Made by a program: the position numbers and the translations under genes. DNA of 64,000 nucleotides from Nocardioides luteus (GTDB lineage: Bacteria > Actinomycetota > Actinomycetes > Propionibacteriales > Nocardioidaceae). Positions 42,794-51,292 of the stretch are shown here, piece by piece. The stretch covers positions 43,409 to 107,408 of the forward strand of contig NZ_JZDQ02000021.1 in assembly GCF_000960475.2 (NCBI RefSeq), in the 5' to 3' direction. The notes under the pieces were generated by a model. The model was not told where the DNA came from, did no database searches, and saw only the letters and a list, made by a program, of their open reading frames with translations. Numbering within the stretch: the first letter of the stretch is position 1; every line of letters begins with the position of its first letter.

Positions 42794-44215
42794 CTAGGGC
42801 TCGACCGAGTCCGACGCCAGCGGCACGAAGTCGACCTTCTCCCGGACACCGCAGTCCGGGCAGCACCAGTCGTCGGGTACGTCCGCCCACGCGGTGCCAG
42901 CGGCGAAGCCCTCGGCCTCGTTGCCCTCCTCGACCCGGTAGGTGTAGCCACAACCCGGGCAGCGGGCGGCCAGCACCTCGGCCGCGATCACCCGGGCGAC
43001 GGTGTCGTCGCCGGCCTCGGCCCGGTCGGCGACGGGCGGCGGGTACTTCGCCAGGATCTTCTCCCGCCTGCGCGGCAGGATGTTGGCCCGCGACATGTCG
43101 CCGTCGAAGTGCGCCAGGACCTTCGGGTCCATCACCCGGCGCCAGACCGGCGGCAGGATCGCGAGCAGGATCATCCCGGCGTACCCGGTCGGCAGCACCG
43201 GGGACTCCTTGTAGTCACGCAGGGTCTGGTAGCGGCGTACGGGGTTGGCGTGGTGGTCGCTGTGGCGCTGCAGGTGGTAGAGCAGCACGTTGGTCGCGAT
43301 GTTGTTGGAGTTCCACGAGTGGCTCGGGTCGACGCGCTCGTAGCGCCGGCCCACCTTCTGTCGCAGCATCCCGTAGTGCTCCATGTAGTTGATCACCTCG
43401 AGCAGCGAGAACCCGACCACCGCCTGGATCAGCAGGAACGGGATCACCACCGGCCCGAGCCACCCGATCAGGGCGCCCCAGAGCACCGCGGACATCAGCC
43501 AGGCGTTGAGTACGTCGTTGCCGATCCGGAACGGGTGCTGGTCGCGGCGGGCGTACCTCTTCCTCTCCAGCCGCCAGGCGCTCCTCAGCGAGCCCGAGAC
43601 GGTGCGCGGCCAGAAGGCGTAGAAGGACTCGCCGACCTTGGACGAGGCCGGGTCCTCGGGCGTCGCGACGCGGACATGGTGGCCACGGTTGTGCTCGATG
43701 TAGAAGTGACCGTAGAAGCTCTGCGCGAGCGCGATCTTGGACAGCCAGCGCTCGACGTCCTCGCGCTTGTGGCCGAGCTCGTGGGCGGTGTTGATGCCGA
43801 TGCCGCCGATGCAGCCGACCGAGATCGCCAGCCCGACCCGATCGACCATGCTCAGGGTGTGGCCGTCGAAGGCGCCGTGGGCGGCGATGGCCATGCCGCC
43901 GATGAAGACGGCGTACTGCAGCGGGAGGTAGGAGTAGACGATCCACCGGTAGTAGCGGTCGTTCTCCAGCGCCTCGATCATGTCGTCGGGCGGGTTGGAC
44001 TGGTCGAGGCCCGCGACCAGGTCGATCGCCGGCACCACGACGAGGATGATGATCGGTCCGGTCCACAGGAACGCGCCGATGTCGGTGAGATGCCAGCCGC
44101 CGATCGCGATGAAGCCGAGAATCGGAACCACCAGGCCCAGCAGCCACAGGTAGCGCTTCTTGTCGCGCCACTGCTCGGTGGATCCTTCGGGCACGGTGCT
44201 GTTGGCGGTCTCCAT
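42794..44215 (-). CDS. alkB: Alkane 1-monooxygenase fused to rubredoxin
   Basis: A 473-residue fusion. The N-terminal integral-membrane AlkB part has about six helices and all His motifs: HELGHK (145-150), EHNRGHH (174-180), NYMEHYGM and LQRHSDHHA. The C-terminal ~60 residues are a complete rubredoxin: CPGCGYTYRVEEGN...WADVPDDWCCPDCGVREKVDF with two CxxCG iron ligands. It hydroxylates medium- to long-chain n-alkanes at the end carbon; the fused rubredoxin passes electrons from a rubredoxin reductase, which is not encoded in this window. The start is ATG 44215. Such fusions are known in Dietzia, Nocardioides and relatives. Confidence 0.96.
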   Translation of the reverse strand: METANSTVPEGSTEQWRDKKRYLWLLGLVVPILGFIAIGGWHLTDIGAFLWTGPIIILVVVPAIDLVAGLDQSNPPDDMIEALENDRYYRWIVYSYLPLQYAVFIGGMAIAAHGAFDGHTLSMVDRVGLAISVGCIGGIGINTAHELGHKREDVERWLSKIALAQSFYGHFYIEHNRGHHVRVATPEDPASSKVGESFYAFWPRTVSGSLRSAWRLERKRYARRDQHPFRIGNDVLNAWLMSAVLWGALIGWLGPVVIPFLLIQAVVGFSLLEVINYMEHYGMLRQKVGRRYERVDPSHSWNSNNIATNVLLYHLQRHSDHHANPVRRYQTLRDYKESPVLPTGYAGMILLAILPPVWRRVMDPKVLAHFDGDMSRANILPRRREKILAKYPPPVADRAEAGDDTVARVIAAEVLAARCPGCGYTYRVEEGNEAEGFAAGTAWADVPDDWCCPDCGVREKVDFVPLASDSVEP

Positions 44216-44225
44216 CGTCGGCCCC

Positions 44226-44252
44226 CTTGACAATTCTGGATGATCTGTCAAG
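44226..44252. promoter_or_regulatory. Probable AlkU (TetR) operator
   Basis: CTTGACA (44226-44232), 13 bases, TGTCAAG (44246-44252): perfect 7-bp arms, 11 bp before alkB and 40 bp before the divergent glucokinase. On the minus strand its left arm reads TTGACA and may double as a -35 element. Confidence 0.55.
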
Positions 44253-44292
44253 TGTCGTACGTCACGTCGGTGGTTGTAAATAGGATGGCCGC

Positions 44293-45048
44293 ATGACGAC
44301 GAGCCTGCCCTTCGGCATCGACTTCGGCGGCACGGGCATCAAGGGTGCCCCGATCGATCTCGCCACCGGCGAGTTCGCCGAGGAACGCGTACGCATCCCG
44401 ACCCCCGAACACTCCACCCCCGAAGCCATCGCCGAGATCTTCGTGGACCTGCTCGCGCAGTTCCCGGACTGCGACGGCAAGGTCGGCGTGACCGTCCCCG
44501 GCGTCGTACGTCACGGGGTGGTCCACTCCGCCGCCAACATCGACAAGTCGTGGATCGGCGCCGACGCGGACGCGATCTTCACCGCGGCCACCGGGCGCGA
44601 CGTGCACGTGGTCAACGACGCCGACGCCGCCGGCCTCGCCGAGGTCCGCTACGGCGCCGCGAAGGGCCGTCGCGGGCTGGTCATCATGACCACCCTCGGC
44701 ACCGGCATCGGCTCGGCGCTCCTCTACGACGGCGTGCTCGTGCCCAACTCCGAGCTCGGCCACCTCGAGCTCGACGGCCACGACGCCGAGACCCGTGCCT
44801 CCAACGTCGCCCGCAAGCGCGAGGAGCTCTCCTGGAAGCACTGGGCCAAGCGGCTGCGCAAGTACTACCGCCACCTGGAGATGCTCTTCTCGCCCGACCT
44901 ATTCCTGGTCGGCGGAGGGGTCTCGAAGGAAGCGGCGGAGTTCCTGCCGCTGCTCGAACTGGACACCGAGATCATCCCGGCGAAGCTGCTCAACACCGCC
45001 GGGGCCGTAGGGGCCGCGCTGTACGCCGAAGAGCTCGCGACCGACTGA
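44293..45048 (+). CDS. ppgK: Polyphosphate glucokinase
   Basis: A 251-residue ROK-family kinase of the actinobacterial PPGK type. The N-terminal phosphate loop is FGIDFGGTGIKGAPIDLATGEF; catalytic Asp is in VHVVNDADAAGLAEVRYGA; LGTGIGSALLYDGVLVPNSELGHLEL and the PPGK-typical SWKHWAKRLRKYYRHLEMLFSPDLFLVGGGVS follow. It phosphorylates glucose using polyphosphate or ATP. TAGGAT ends seven bases before the ATG (44281-44286), suggesting a leaderless mRNA. It diverges from alkB. Its last 150 bp are overlapped antisense by the end of the M1/MA-like peptidase gene. Confidence 0.94.
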   Translation: MTTSLPFGIDFGGTGIKGAPIDLATGEFAEERVRIPTPEHSTPEAIAEIFVDLLAQFPDCDGKVGVTVPGVVRHGVVHSAANIDKSWIGADADAIFTAATGRDVHVVNDADAAGLAEVRYGAAKGRRGLVIMTTLGTGIGSALLYDGVLVPNSELGHLELDGHDAETRASNVARKREELSWKHWAKRLRKYYRHLEMLFSPDLFLVGGGVSKEAAEFLPLLELDTEIIPAKLLNTAGAVGAALYAEELATD

Positions 45049-47178
45049 TCCCGGCGGCGCCGGGGGCATCGTCGGCGGGGGCATCGTCGGCGGCGGCACG
45101 TTCGGCGGCATGTTCGGCGGCGGCATCGGCGGCATCGGCGGCATCGGCGGGGCCGGGCGATCCCACGGAGCGCCGGCCTTCTTGGTCTCCTCGACCTGGG
45201 CGAGGAAGGCCTTGCGGGCCGCCGCACGCTGCCCGCGAGCCTCGCGCCGACCCCGCGCCCACGGGCTACGGACCACCCGGAACCCGGCGTACGCCACGCA
45301 GGCGAGCACCAGCAGCGCGACCAGGCCGACGATCAGTGCCCAGCCGGCCCGGGCGCGAACGCCGGCCGCGGCGGCGGAGGCGTCCTCGAGATAGCCGTCG
45401 TCGAGGTCGGCTCGGGCCGTGGCCGCGCCCGCGTCGAGGAACAGCACCAGCTCGCCGAGCTCGGTCAGCGGGTCCTGCATCCCCTCGACGTCGGCCGTCG
45501 CCTCACCGACCTCGGCGATCACCTCGGCGGTGCGGGGCAGCGTGGTGGCGAGCTCGCGATAGCGCGCTTCGCCGTCGGCGCTCTCGTAGGCCGTCCGCGC
45601 CGCCGTGGGCACCGGCAGGTCTGCCTTCTCCGCGGCCTCCTGGACCGTGGCGGCGTCGGCACTCGCAGCGCCGATCTGACCGATGGCCGTGTCGGCGTCC
45701 TCGAAGTTCCACGCGGCCATGCTCTCGCGCAGTCCCTCGGGTGGCATCCACTCGCCGTCGGCGCGGTCGACCGCGGCGTACGCCTTCCGGGCCTCGGCCC
45801 TGGGCCCGAGCTGCTTGGCCTCGGCGCGGGTGAGCACCCAGGTCTTCAGCGGCTTCTCCGGGGACGCGTCGGTGTCGTAGCGCTGCACGATGTCGACGAA
45901 GGTGCGCCAGTCGACCTGACCGGCGGTGGCCCGGTCATCGGCGCCGTAGCCGCTGCGGCCGTCGTAGAGGTCGTCGACCACATGGGTCAGCTCCTCGTCG
46001 GAGAGGTCCGCGAGCATGGCGGAGACGGCGGTGTAGGCGGCCGGATAGCCATAGGCGTCCTTCTCCTGGCTCCAGTCGGCGGAGTCCCAGGTCAGCAGGG
46101 GGAACGCCGCCTTGCTGCGACGCTTCACCTTGTCGTACTCCTGGCCCTTGGCGCCGACCTTCTTCGTCGCGCGCTGGGCCACGAGCTCGGTCAGGCCCTC
46201 GCTCAGCCAGCGGCCCTCGACGAGGTCGGGGTTGATCCAGGCGTGGGTCATCTCGTGGTAGAGGATCGCCGTGTCCAGGTCCTCGGAGACGACGATCTCG
46301 TCGGCGTCGGAGTCGAACCAGGCGTAGCCGACGGCCTCCGCGGAGCCGTCCTCACGGATCGTCTCCAGGCCGCCGGGCCACTCGTTGCCGGTCAGCTCCT
46401 CCAGCACCGGCATGCCCTCGGCGACCCGCTTCTCGACGAAGTCGAGCCACTCCTCGTCCTCGGGGAAGCTCTGCAGCGACAGCTTCGTGTCGCCGACCTC
46501 GATCTTCTTCTCGTCGAAGGCCTTCGGGTCGCGGGCGGAGACACCGGCGTCGACGAAGTCACCCTCGGAGTGCCAGGTCGTCGTCCGGCCCTTGGTCTTC
46601 TTGGTGAAGTCGCCCGAGGAGGCGGTGAACGTCATCGACTTCGGCAGCACGACGTCGACGGTCACCTCGCCGTCGTCCCCGAGGCCGATCACGGGGAAGA
46701 CGGCATAGCCCTCACCGATCCGGATGTGGTTCCTCTTCGCCCGGATCGGCGCGCCCTTCAGCTCGTACGTCCAGGTGATCGTGCGCGACTTGCCGTAGTA
46801 GAGGTTGGGGAAGGAGACCGACACCACCTCGAGACCGGTGCCCTTGATCTTCTCGGTGCGCACCGGCAGCTTCGCGCCGTTGCTGGTCGCCCGCACCTTC
46901 GTCGCGCCGAGCGGCACCGGGATCGCGTGGCCGGTCAGGAAGTAGTAGGTGGTGGCCGTGCTCGGCTGCAGGTTGGTGACCGTGACCTTGGACTCGACCT
47001 CGACGGTCTTCGCCTTCTCGTCGAGCACGTAGCGGGTCCGGGAGGACTCTCCGACGCCGTCCTCGGGTGCCGCGACGGCTGCCGGCGCGGTCGTCACCAG
47101 CCCAGCACCCAGCAGCCCCAGCACGAGCAGCCCTACCGCCGCGCGCCGGAGCCGTCCTGCTCCCTGACCGCTTTCCAC
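44899..47178 (-). CDS. Membrane-anchored gluzincin (peptidase MA/M1-like) with Pro/Met-rich tail
   Basis: A 759-residue exported protein, GTG start at 47178. Signal peptide residues 1-37; N-terminal beta domain (DEKAKTVEVESKVTVTNLQPS); catalytic helix with HEMTH at 308-312 and Glu327 in RWLSEGLTELVAQ; a long helical region with Ala-rich repeats; one membrane helix (WALIVGLVALLVLACVAYAGF); then a cytoplasmic basic stretch and a low-complexity tail of PPMPPMPP-type repeats. The stop is at 44899, so the last ~50 codons run antisense to ppgK. That tail end (ELFGVQRGPYGPGG...) has no independent support, and a frameshift near 45050 is an alternative. Confidence 0.85.
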   Translation of the reverse strand: MESGQGAGRLRRAAVGLLVLGLLGAGLVTTAPAAVAAPEDGVGESSRTRYVLDEKAKTVEVESKVTVTNLQPSTATTYYFLTGHAIPVPLGATKVRATSNGAKLPVRTEKIKGTGLEVVSVSFPNLYYGKSRTITWTYELKGAPIRAKRNHIRIGEGYAVFPVIGLGDDGEVTVDVVLPKSMTFTASSGDFTKKTKGRTTTWHSEGDFVDAGVSARDPKAFDEKKIEVGDTKLSLQSFPEDEEWLDFVEKRVAEGMPVLEELTGNEWPGGLETIREDGSAEAVGYAWFDSDADEIVVSEDLDTAILYHEMTHAWINPDLVEGRWLSEGLTELVAQRATKKVGAKGQEYDKVKRRSKAAFPLLTWDSADWSQEKDAYGYPAAYTAVSAMLADLSDEELTHVVDDLYDGRSGYGADDRATAGQVDWRTFVDIVQRYDTDASPEKPLKTWVLTRAEAKQLGPRAEARKAYAAVDRADGEWMPPEGLRESMAAWNFEDADTAIGQIGAASADAATVQEAAEKADLPVPTAARTAYESADGEARYRELATTLPRTAEVIAEVGEATADVEGMQDPLTELGELVLFLDAGAATARADLDDGYLEDASAAAAGVRARAGWALIVGLVALLVLACVAYAGFRVVRSPWARGRREARGQRAAARKAFLAQVEETKKAGAPWDRPAPPMPPMPPMPPPNMPPNVPPPTMPPPTMPPAPPGSVGRELFGVQRGPYGPGGVEQLRRDDLGVQFEQRQELRRFLRDPSADQE
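45121..45150. repeat. Tandem GGCATCGGC repeat
   Basis: Three adjoining 9-bp GGCATCGGC-type units plus flanking GGCGGCATG units; on the minus strand they encode the Pro/Met-rich tail of the peptidase. Such runs can change length by slippage. Confidence 0.7.
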
Positions 47179-47252
47179 CCGGGCACCTTAGACCGATGCC
47201 CCGCCGGGTACGACCTTTTTGGACCGCTCCCCGGACGGCCCACGCGGGAGCA

Positions 47253-47867
47253 TCAGGCCCAGGGCGTGCCCCACGTGTCGGCGTACGCGATCTCCTCGAG
47301 CGGCCGCCGGACGCGCTCGCGCTCCTCGCGCTCGGCATCGCGCGGGTCGACCTGCGCGGGGTCGCCGTGGAGACCGACCGCGATCCCGGTCATCACCTTC
47401 CACCAGTCCGGTACGCCGAAGGCCGCTGCCACGGCACCATGGTCGAACCCGGCGAACTGGTGGGAGGACAGCCCGAGCGATGCGGCCTGGACGGTCAGGT
47501 GCGCGGCCGCCTGACCGAGGTCGTAGAAGGAGTAGTCGGCCCACTTCGGGCCGTTGCCGTCCGGGTCCTCGGCGACCTGGGCGATCGCGACGAAGACGGC
47601 CGAGGCCCGCGGCACCCAGCCGGAGTTGCCGCGGGAGAGGTGGGTCACGAAGGTCTGGTGCCCGGCAGATCCGCGGGGCAGGACCAGGAACGACCACGGC
47701 TGGCTGTTGCCCGCGCTGGGCGCCCACCGGGCCGCCTCGAGGAGCAGCCTGATCTCGCCGTCGGCGAGCTCGTGGGCCGGGTCGAAGACACTCACCGACC
47801 AGCGGTCACGCAGGTGCTCGGTCAGGTCCTCGGCCCCGGGCTGGGGCGCGCGCTTCGCGGCAGTCAT
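47253..47867 (-). CDS. Nitroreductase family protein
   Basis: A 204-residue FMN-dependent oxidoreductase from ATG at 47867. Family features: RWSVSVFDPAHELADGEIRLLLEAARWAPSAGNSQPWSFLV (FMN-binding Arg, Ser and Asn/Gln), DLGQAAAHLTVQAASLGLSSHQFAGFD, and a C-terminal ERVRRPLEEIAY. It reduces nitro-compounds or quinones with NAD(P)H; natural substrate unknown. It lies between the convergently placed neighbours without operon partners: 74 bp from the peptidase start on one side and 53 bp from the YitT stop on the other. Confidence 0.92.
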   Translation of the reverse strand: MTAAKRAPQPGAEDLTEHLRDRWSVSVFDPAHELADGEIRLLLEAARWAPSAGNSQPWSFLVLPRGSAGHQTFVTHLSRGNSGWVPRASAVFVAIAQVAEDPDGNGPKWADYSFYDLGQAAAHLTVQAASLGLSSHQFAGFDHGAVAAAFGVPDWWKVMTGIAVGLHGDPAQVDPRDAEREERERVRRPLEEIAYADTWGTPWA

Positions 47868-47920
47868 GCCCCTATTCTGCAATGTCTACTGACTTGGGAG
47901 ACAAACCGTCTCAGCGAGCG

Positions 47921-48556
47921 TCAGGCGAGGTAGCGGCCGGGCCGGTGGTTGAAGGCCAGGATGATGTTGAGGACGACCGCGCCGACCGCGGAGAGCAGGA
48001 CGGTCACGGGCGAGACGACGAAGAGCGCGAGCAGGATGACGCTGATGTCGAGGCCCATCTGGACGTACCCGGCTCGCAGGTTGAGCCGCTCCTGGAGGAG
48101 CAGGGCCAGCACGTTGAAGCCGCCCAGCGAGGCGCCGTGACGGAAGATCACCAGCAGCCCGAGGCCGACGAGCAGGTTGCCGGCCACGACGCCGTAGACG
48201 GTGTCGAGGCCGTCGAGCTGGAGCAGGTCGGCGTGGACCCGGGTCATCAGGGAGACCGCGATGACGCAGCCCAGCGACCGGAGCGTGAACCCGATGCCCT
48301 TCTTGGAGAGCGCGAGCCCGAAGAAGGGCAGGTTGACCAGCACGAAGAGCACCTCGAACGACAGCCCGGTCCAGTAGCTCACCAGCAGGCTCAGGCCGGC
48401 GGTGCCACCGGTCACCGAGCCGACCGACTGGATCAGGTGGAGCCCCAGCGAGGTCACCACGATGCTGGTCGCGTAGCCGAGCGCGTCCTCCAGCAACGTG
48501 TGGGGGACGCGGATCGACTCGAGGGAGTCTGTCAACGGCTCGGACACGACACTCAT
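47921..48556 (-). CDS. YitT family membrane protein
   Basis: A 211-residue membrane protein with five to six helices. YitT signatures: GYATSIVVTSLGLHLIQSVGSVTGGTAGLSLLVSYWTGLSFEVLFVLVNLPFF and the GxxLGGFNVLALLLQERLNLRAGYVQM region. It lacks the C-terminal soluble DUF2179 domain of longer Bacillus YitT proteins. Role unknown, possibly transport. An ATG at 48556 is the start; no clear Shine-Dalgarno sequence is present. Confidence 0.88.
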   Translation of the reverse strand: MSVVSEPLTDSLESIRVPHTLLEDALGYATSIVVTSLGLHLIQSVGSVTGGTAGLSLLVSYWTGLSFEVLFVLVNLPFFGLALSKKGIGFTLRSLGCVIAVSLMTRVHADLLQLDGLDTVYGVVAGNLLVGLGLLVIFRHGASLGGFNVLALLLQERLNLRAGYVQMGLDISVILLALFVVSPVTVLLSAVGAVVLNIILAFNHRPGRYLA

Positions 48557-48621
48557 TCTGGGTGCCGCGCCCGAGCCCCGGGGAATTCAGAAGGACGAGA
48601 TCTGCACCACTCCCGGCGGCT

Positions 48622-49353
48622 TCACCGCTGCCCTGTCGGGCGCACGACGATCTCGTTGACATCGACGTCCGGCGGCTGCGCGAGGGCGAAACCGACCGCC
48701 CGTGCGATCGCATCTGCGGGGATCTGGTGGGAACGGTAGGTCGTCATCAGCTCGGCCGCCCCGGGGTCGGTGATATGGGCGGCAAGCTCGGAGGTGACCA
48801 CGCCCGGCGAGATCGTGGTGACCCTGATCGACGGGTCGGATTCCTGCCGCAGGCCCTCGGTGAGCGCCCACGCCGCGTGCTTGGTGGCGGCGTACAGCGC
48901 AGCAGTCGGGCTGACCTGGTGGGCGGCGATCGAGGCGATGGTGACAAAGTGCCCGCCACCGAGCCGTCGGAAGTGCGGCAGGACGGCAGCGATCCCGTGG
49001 TGGAGGCCGCGTACGTTGACGTCGATCATCCGGTCCCACTCCTCGACCAGCAGCGCGTCGAGACGGGACAGCAGCATGACCCCGGCGTTGCCCACGAGCG
49101 CGTCGATGCGCCCCTGGCGTGCGACGACATCGTCGACAAGGGCCTTGTACGCAGCGAGGTCCGTGACGTCGAGGGCATGTCCCTCGGCCGACTGCCCGGC
49201 GCCGGTCAGGTCGGCGACGATCTCGTCGAGGCGGTCCTTGCGGCGGGCGGCGAGCACGACGTGGTGTCCCTCGGCGGCGAGCCGCCGGGCGGTGGCCTCG
49301 CCGATGCCGCTGGAGGCGCCGGTGACGAGGACGATCTTCGGGTCGCTGGTCAT
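48622..49353 (-). CDS. Short-chain dehydrogenase/reductase (unit 1, gene 2)
   Basis: A 243-residue classical SDR: cofactor loop VTGASSGIGEAT, AARRKDRLDEIV (Arg favouring NADPH), NAGVM, catalytic Ser in IASIAAHQ, and YAATKHAAWALTEGLRQE with catalytic Tyr and Lys. It matches the YdfG-like group of NADP-dependent 3-hydroxy acid or general alcohol dehydrogenases. The ATG overlaps the upstream SDR stop by ATGA, so the two enzymes are translated together and may handle the same compound. Confidence 0.93.
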   Translation of the reverse strand: MTSDPKIVLVTGASSGIGEATARRLAAEGHHVVLAARRKDRLDEIVADLTGAGQSAEGHALDVTDLAAYKALVDDVVARQGRIDALVGNAGVMLLSRLDALLVEEWDRMIDVNVRGLHHGIAAVLPHFRRLGGGHFVTIASIAAHQVSPTAALYAATKHAAWALTEGLRQESDPSIRVTTISPGVVTSELAAHITDPGAAELMTTYRSHQIPADAIARAVGFALAQPPDVDVNEIVVRPTGQR

Positions 49354-50216
49354 CGCGCGCTCACCCCGGCCGGCTCAGCCTCGCCGTGCGACCGGACGGC
49401 GAGGTGTCCCCACGCGTCCCACTCGGCGAGCCGCCGCTCGTAGATGCCTCGGATCAGCTCCGGAGCCTGGGCGCCGAACAGCACCCGCAGCGGCGGCTCG
49501 GGTGCGTCGACGATCTCCAGCAGCGCGTGCGCGGCGGCGGCCGGGTCGCCGACGCCGAAGCCTGCGCGACGCGCGGCGGCCTCCTCACGCATGGGGTCGT
49601 AGGCGTCCAACGGTGTGCTGTGACGGGCGGACGGACCGCTCCAGTCGGTGCCGAAGGCGCCGGGCTCGACGATGGTGACCCGGATGCCGAACCGGGCGAC
49701 CTCGGCGGCAAGTGCCTCGCTGAGCCCCTCCAGCGCCCACTTGGAGGCGTGGTAGGCCCCGACGTTGGGAAAGGCACCGATGCCGCCGATCGAGGAGACC
49801 TGCACGAGGTGGCCGGCCCCGCGGGACCGCATGCGGGGGAGCACCGCCTGGGTGACGTGGAGGACACCGAAGAGGTTGGTCTCGATCTGGTCCCGCAGCT
49901 CGGTCGGAGTCAGCTCCTCGACCGCGCCGAAGTGGCCGTAGCCGGCGTTGTTGACGACGACGTCCAGAGGGCCGAGCCGCTCCTCGGTCTGGGCGACACC
50001 CGCCCGGACGGCGTCCCGGTCGGTGACATCGAGGGTGAGCGGGAGCAGCGTGTCCGGGTACCGCTCCCGGAGCCCGTCGAGGGCATCCGAAGCACGGACG
50101 GTGGCGGCGACCCGGTCGCCTCGGGCGAGGGCCGCCGCGGCGTACGCCTGGCCGAAGCCGCGGGAGGCTCCCGTGATCAGCCAGGTCCTGGATGTGGTGG
50201 TTCCGTTGTGGTTCAT
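49350..50216 (-). CDS. Short-chain dehydrogenase/reductase (unit 1, gene 1)
   Basis: A 288-residue SDR starting MNHNGTTTSRTWLITG. Cofactor motif GASRGFGQA; NNAGYGHFGAVEE; Ser in QVSSIGGIGAFPNVGAYHASKWALEGLSEALA with Tyr and Lys. The sequence type is that of oxidoreductases annotated as ketoreductases in actinobacteria. The gene is first in a two-SDR operon and diverges from the HTH regulator at 50318, with an 8-bp-arm inverted repeat between them. That regulator probably controls it. Confidence 0.93.
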   Translation of the reverse strand: MNHNGTTTSRTWLITGASRGFGQAYAAAALARGDRVAATVRASDALDGLRERYPDTLLPLTLDVTDRDAVRAGVAQTEERLGPLDVVVNNAGYGHFGAVEELTPTELRDQIETNLFGVLHVTQAVLPRMRSRGAGHLVQVSSIGGIGAFPNVGAYHASKWALEGLSEALAAEVARFGIRVTIVEPGAFGTDWSGPSARHSTPLDAYDPMREEAAARRAGFGVGDPAAAAHALLEIVDAPEPPLRVLFGAQAPELIRGIYERRLAEWDAWGHLAVRSHGEAEPAGVSAR

Positions 50217-50262
50217 ACCCTCGACGATCGGCCGGTCGCGCCCGCGGCAACAGGACGCGTTC

Positions 50263-50287
50263 TGCCTGGGAGCAGCACACCCAGGCA
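50263..50287. promoter_or_regulatory. Inverted repeat between SDR operon and HTH regulator
   Basis: TGCCTGGG (50263-50270), nine bases, CCCAGGCA (50280-50287): perfect 8-bp arms, 47 bp before the SDR start and 30 bp before the regulator start. It is the likely operator of the MmyB-type regulator; compare 59477-59507. Confidence 0.55.
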
Positions 50288-50317
50288 TCGCGCGGATCCG
50301 CCCTCTAGCCTGGGGAT

Positions 50318-51160
50318 ATGGCCGACAACCTCCTGGGCGACTTCCTGCGGGCCCGGCGCGCCCAGATCACCCCCGCGGCGGCCGGGATCCCGGACTTCGG
50401 CCGTCGCCGGGTGCCGGGCCTGCGGCGCGAGGAGGTCGCGACCCAGGCCGGGATGAGTGTCGACTACTACGTACGTCTCGAGCAGGGCCGCGAGCGCAGC
50501 CCGTCGGCGCAGGTGCTGGACGCGCTGGCGCAGGTGCTGATCCTGGACGAGGACGCGCGGCTGCACCTGTTCCAGCTCGCCGGCGTGGCGCCGGGAGCGC
50601 GGCGTACGACTCCGACGCAGCGGGTCGACCCGGAGCTGCGGCGCCTCCTCGACATGTGGCCCGACAACCCGGCGATCGTTCTCGGTCGCGGCTACGACCT
50701 GCTGGCCGGGAACGCCCTGGCGTACGCCCTCTTCGGGGGCTTCGAGCGGGGCGCCAACCTGGTGGTGAAGATCTTCCTCGACCCGGGCGGGCGCAGCCTC
50801 TACCCCGACTGGGAGCACGTCGCCGCCTACACGGTGGCCGGGCTGCGGATGGCGTACGGCGAGGATCCCACCGAGCCGCGGATCAACGAGGTCGTCGACA
50901 TGATGCTCGCCCAGAGCCCCGACTTCGCCCGGCTGTGGGAGCGCCACGAGGCCCGCCGCAAACGCATGGAGTCCAAGCGGTTCCGCCACCCCGAGGTCGG
51001 CGAGATGACTCTGTGGATGAACGCCTTCGACGTGAAGTCGGCGCCCGGCCAGGAGCTCATCGTCTACCACGCCGAGCCGGCCACGCAGAGCGCCGACGCC
51101 CTCAAGCTGCTCGGCACGCTCGCCGCCACACGGAGAACGGCCGAGGAATCACGACCGTGA
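50318..51160 (+). CDS. HTH (XRE) regulator with MmyB-like ligand domain (unit 1)
   Basis: A 280-residue regulator. The N-terminal HTH (DFLRARRAQITPAAAGIP...VPGLRREEVATQAGMSVDYYVRLEQGRERSPSAQVLDALAQVL) is the class found in many actinobacteria; the C-terminal domain (VLGRGYDLLAGNALAYALFGGF, FARLWERHEARRKRMESKRFRHPEVGEMTL) is the MmyB-like PAS-fold ligand pocket, which in MmyB may bind fatty acids. It diverges from the SDR pair, the standard arrangement for a local repressor. A paralogue with the same design lies at 59536. Confidence 0.92.
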   Translation: MADNLLGDFLRARRAQITPAAAGIPDFGRRRVPGLRREEVATQAGMSVDYYVRLEQGRERSPSAQVLDALAQVLILDEDARLHLFQLAGVAPGARRTTPTQRVDPELRRLLDMWPDNPAIVLGRGYDLLAGNALAYALFGGFERGANLVVKIFLDPGGRSLYPDWEHVAAYTVAGLRMAYGEDPTEPRINEVVDMMLAQSPDFARLWERHEARRKRMESKRFRHPEVGEMTLWMNAFDVKSAPGQELIVYHAEPATQSADALKLLGTLAATRRTAEESRP

Positions 51161-51292
51161 CCGCTCGGCCGGTCTGCCGCACACCGGTCCCATGCTGTGT
51201 GGCAAGGCGAGATCTGCGTCACGTTTCCGCTGGTCAGGGCTGGGATACCCGCCCAATGGGACGCGCGACGATCGAGGCCTAGGATCTGCGCC

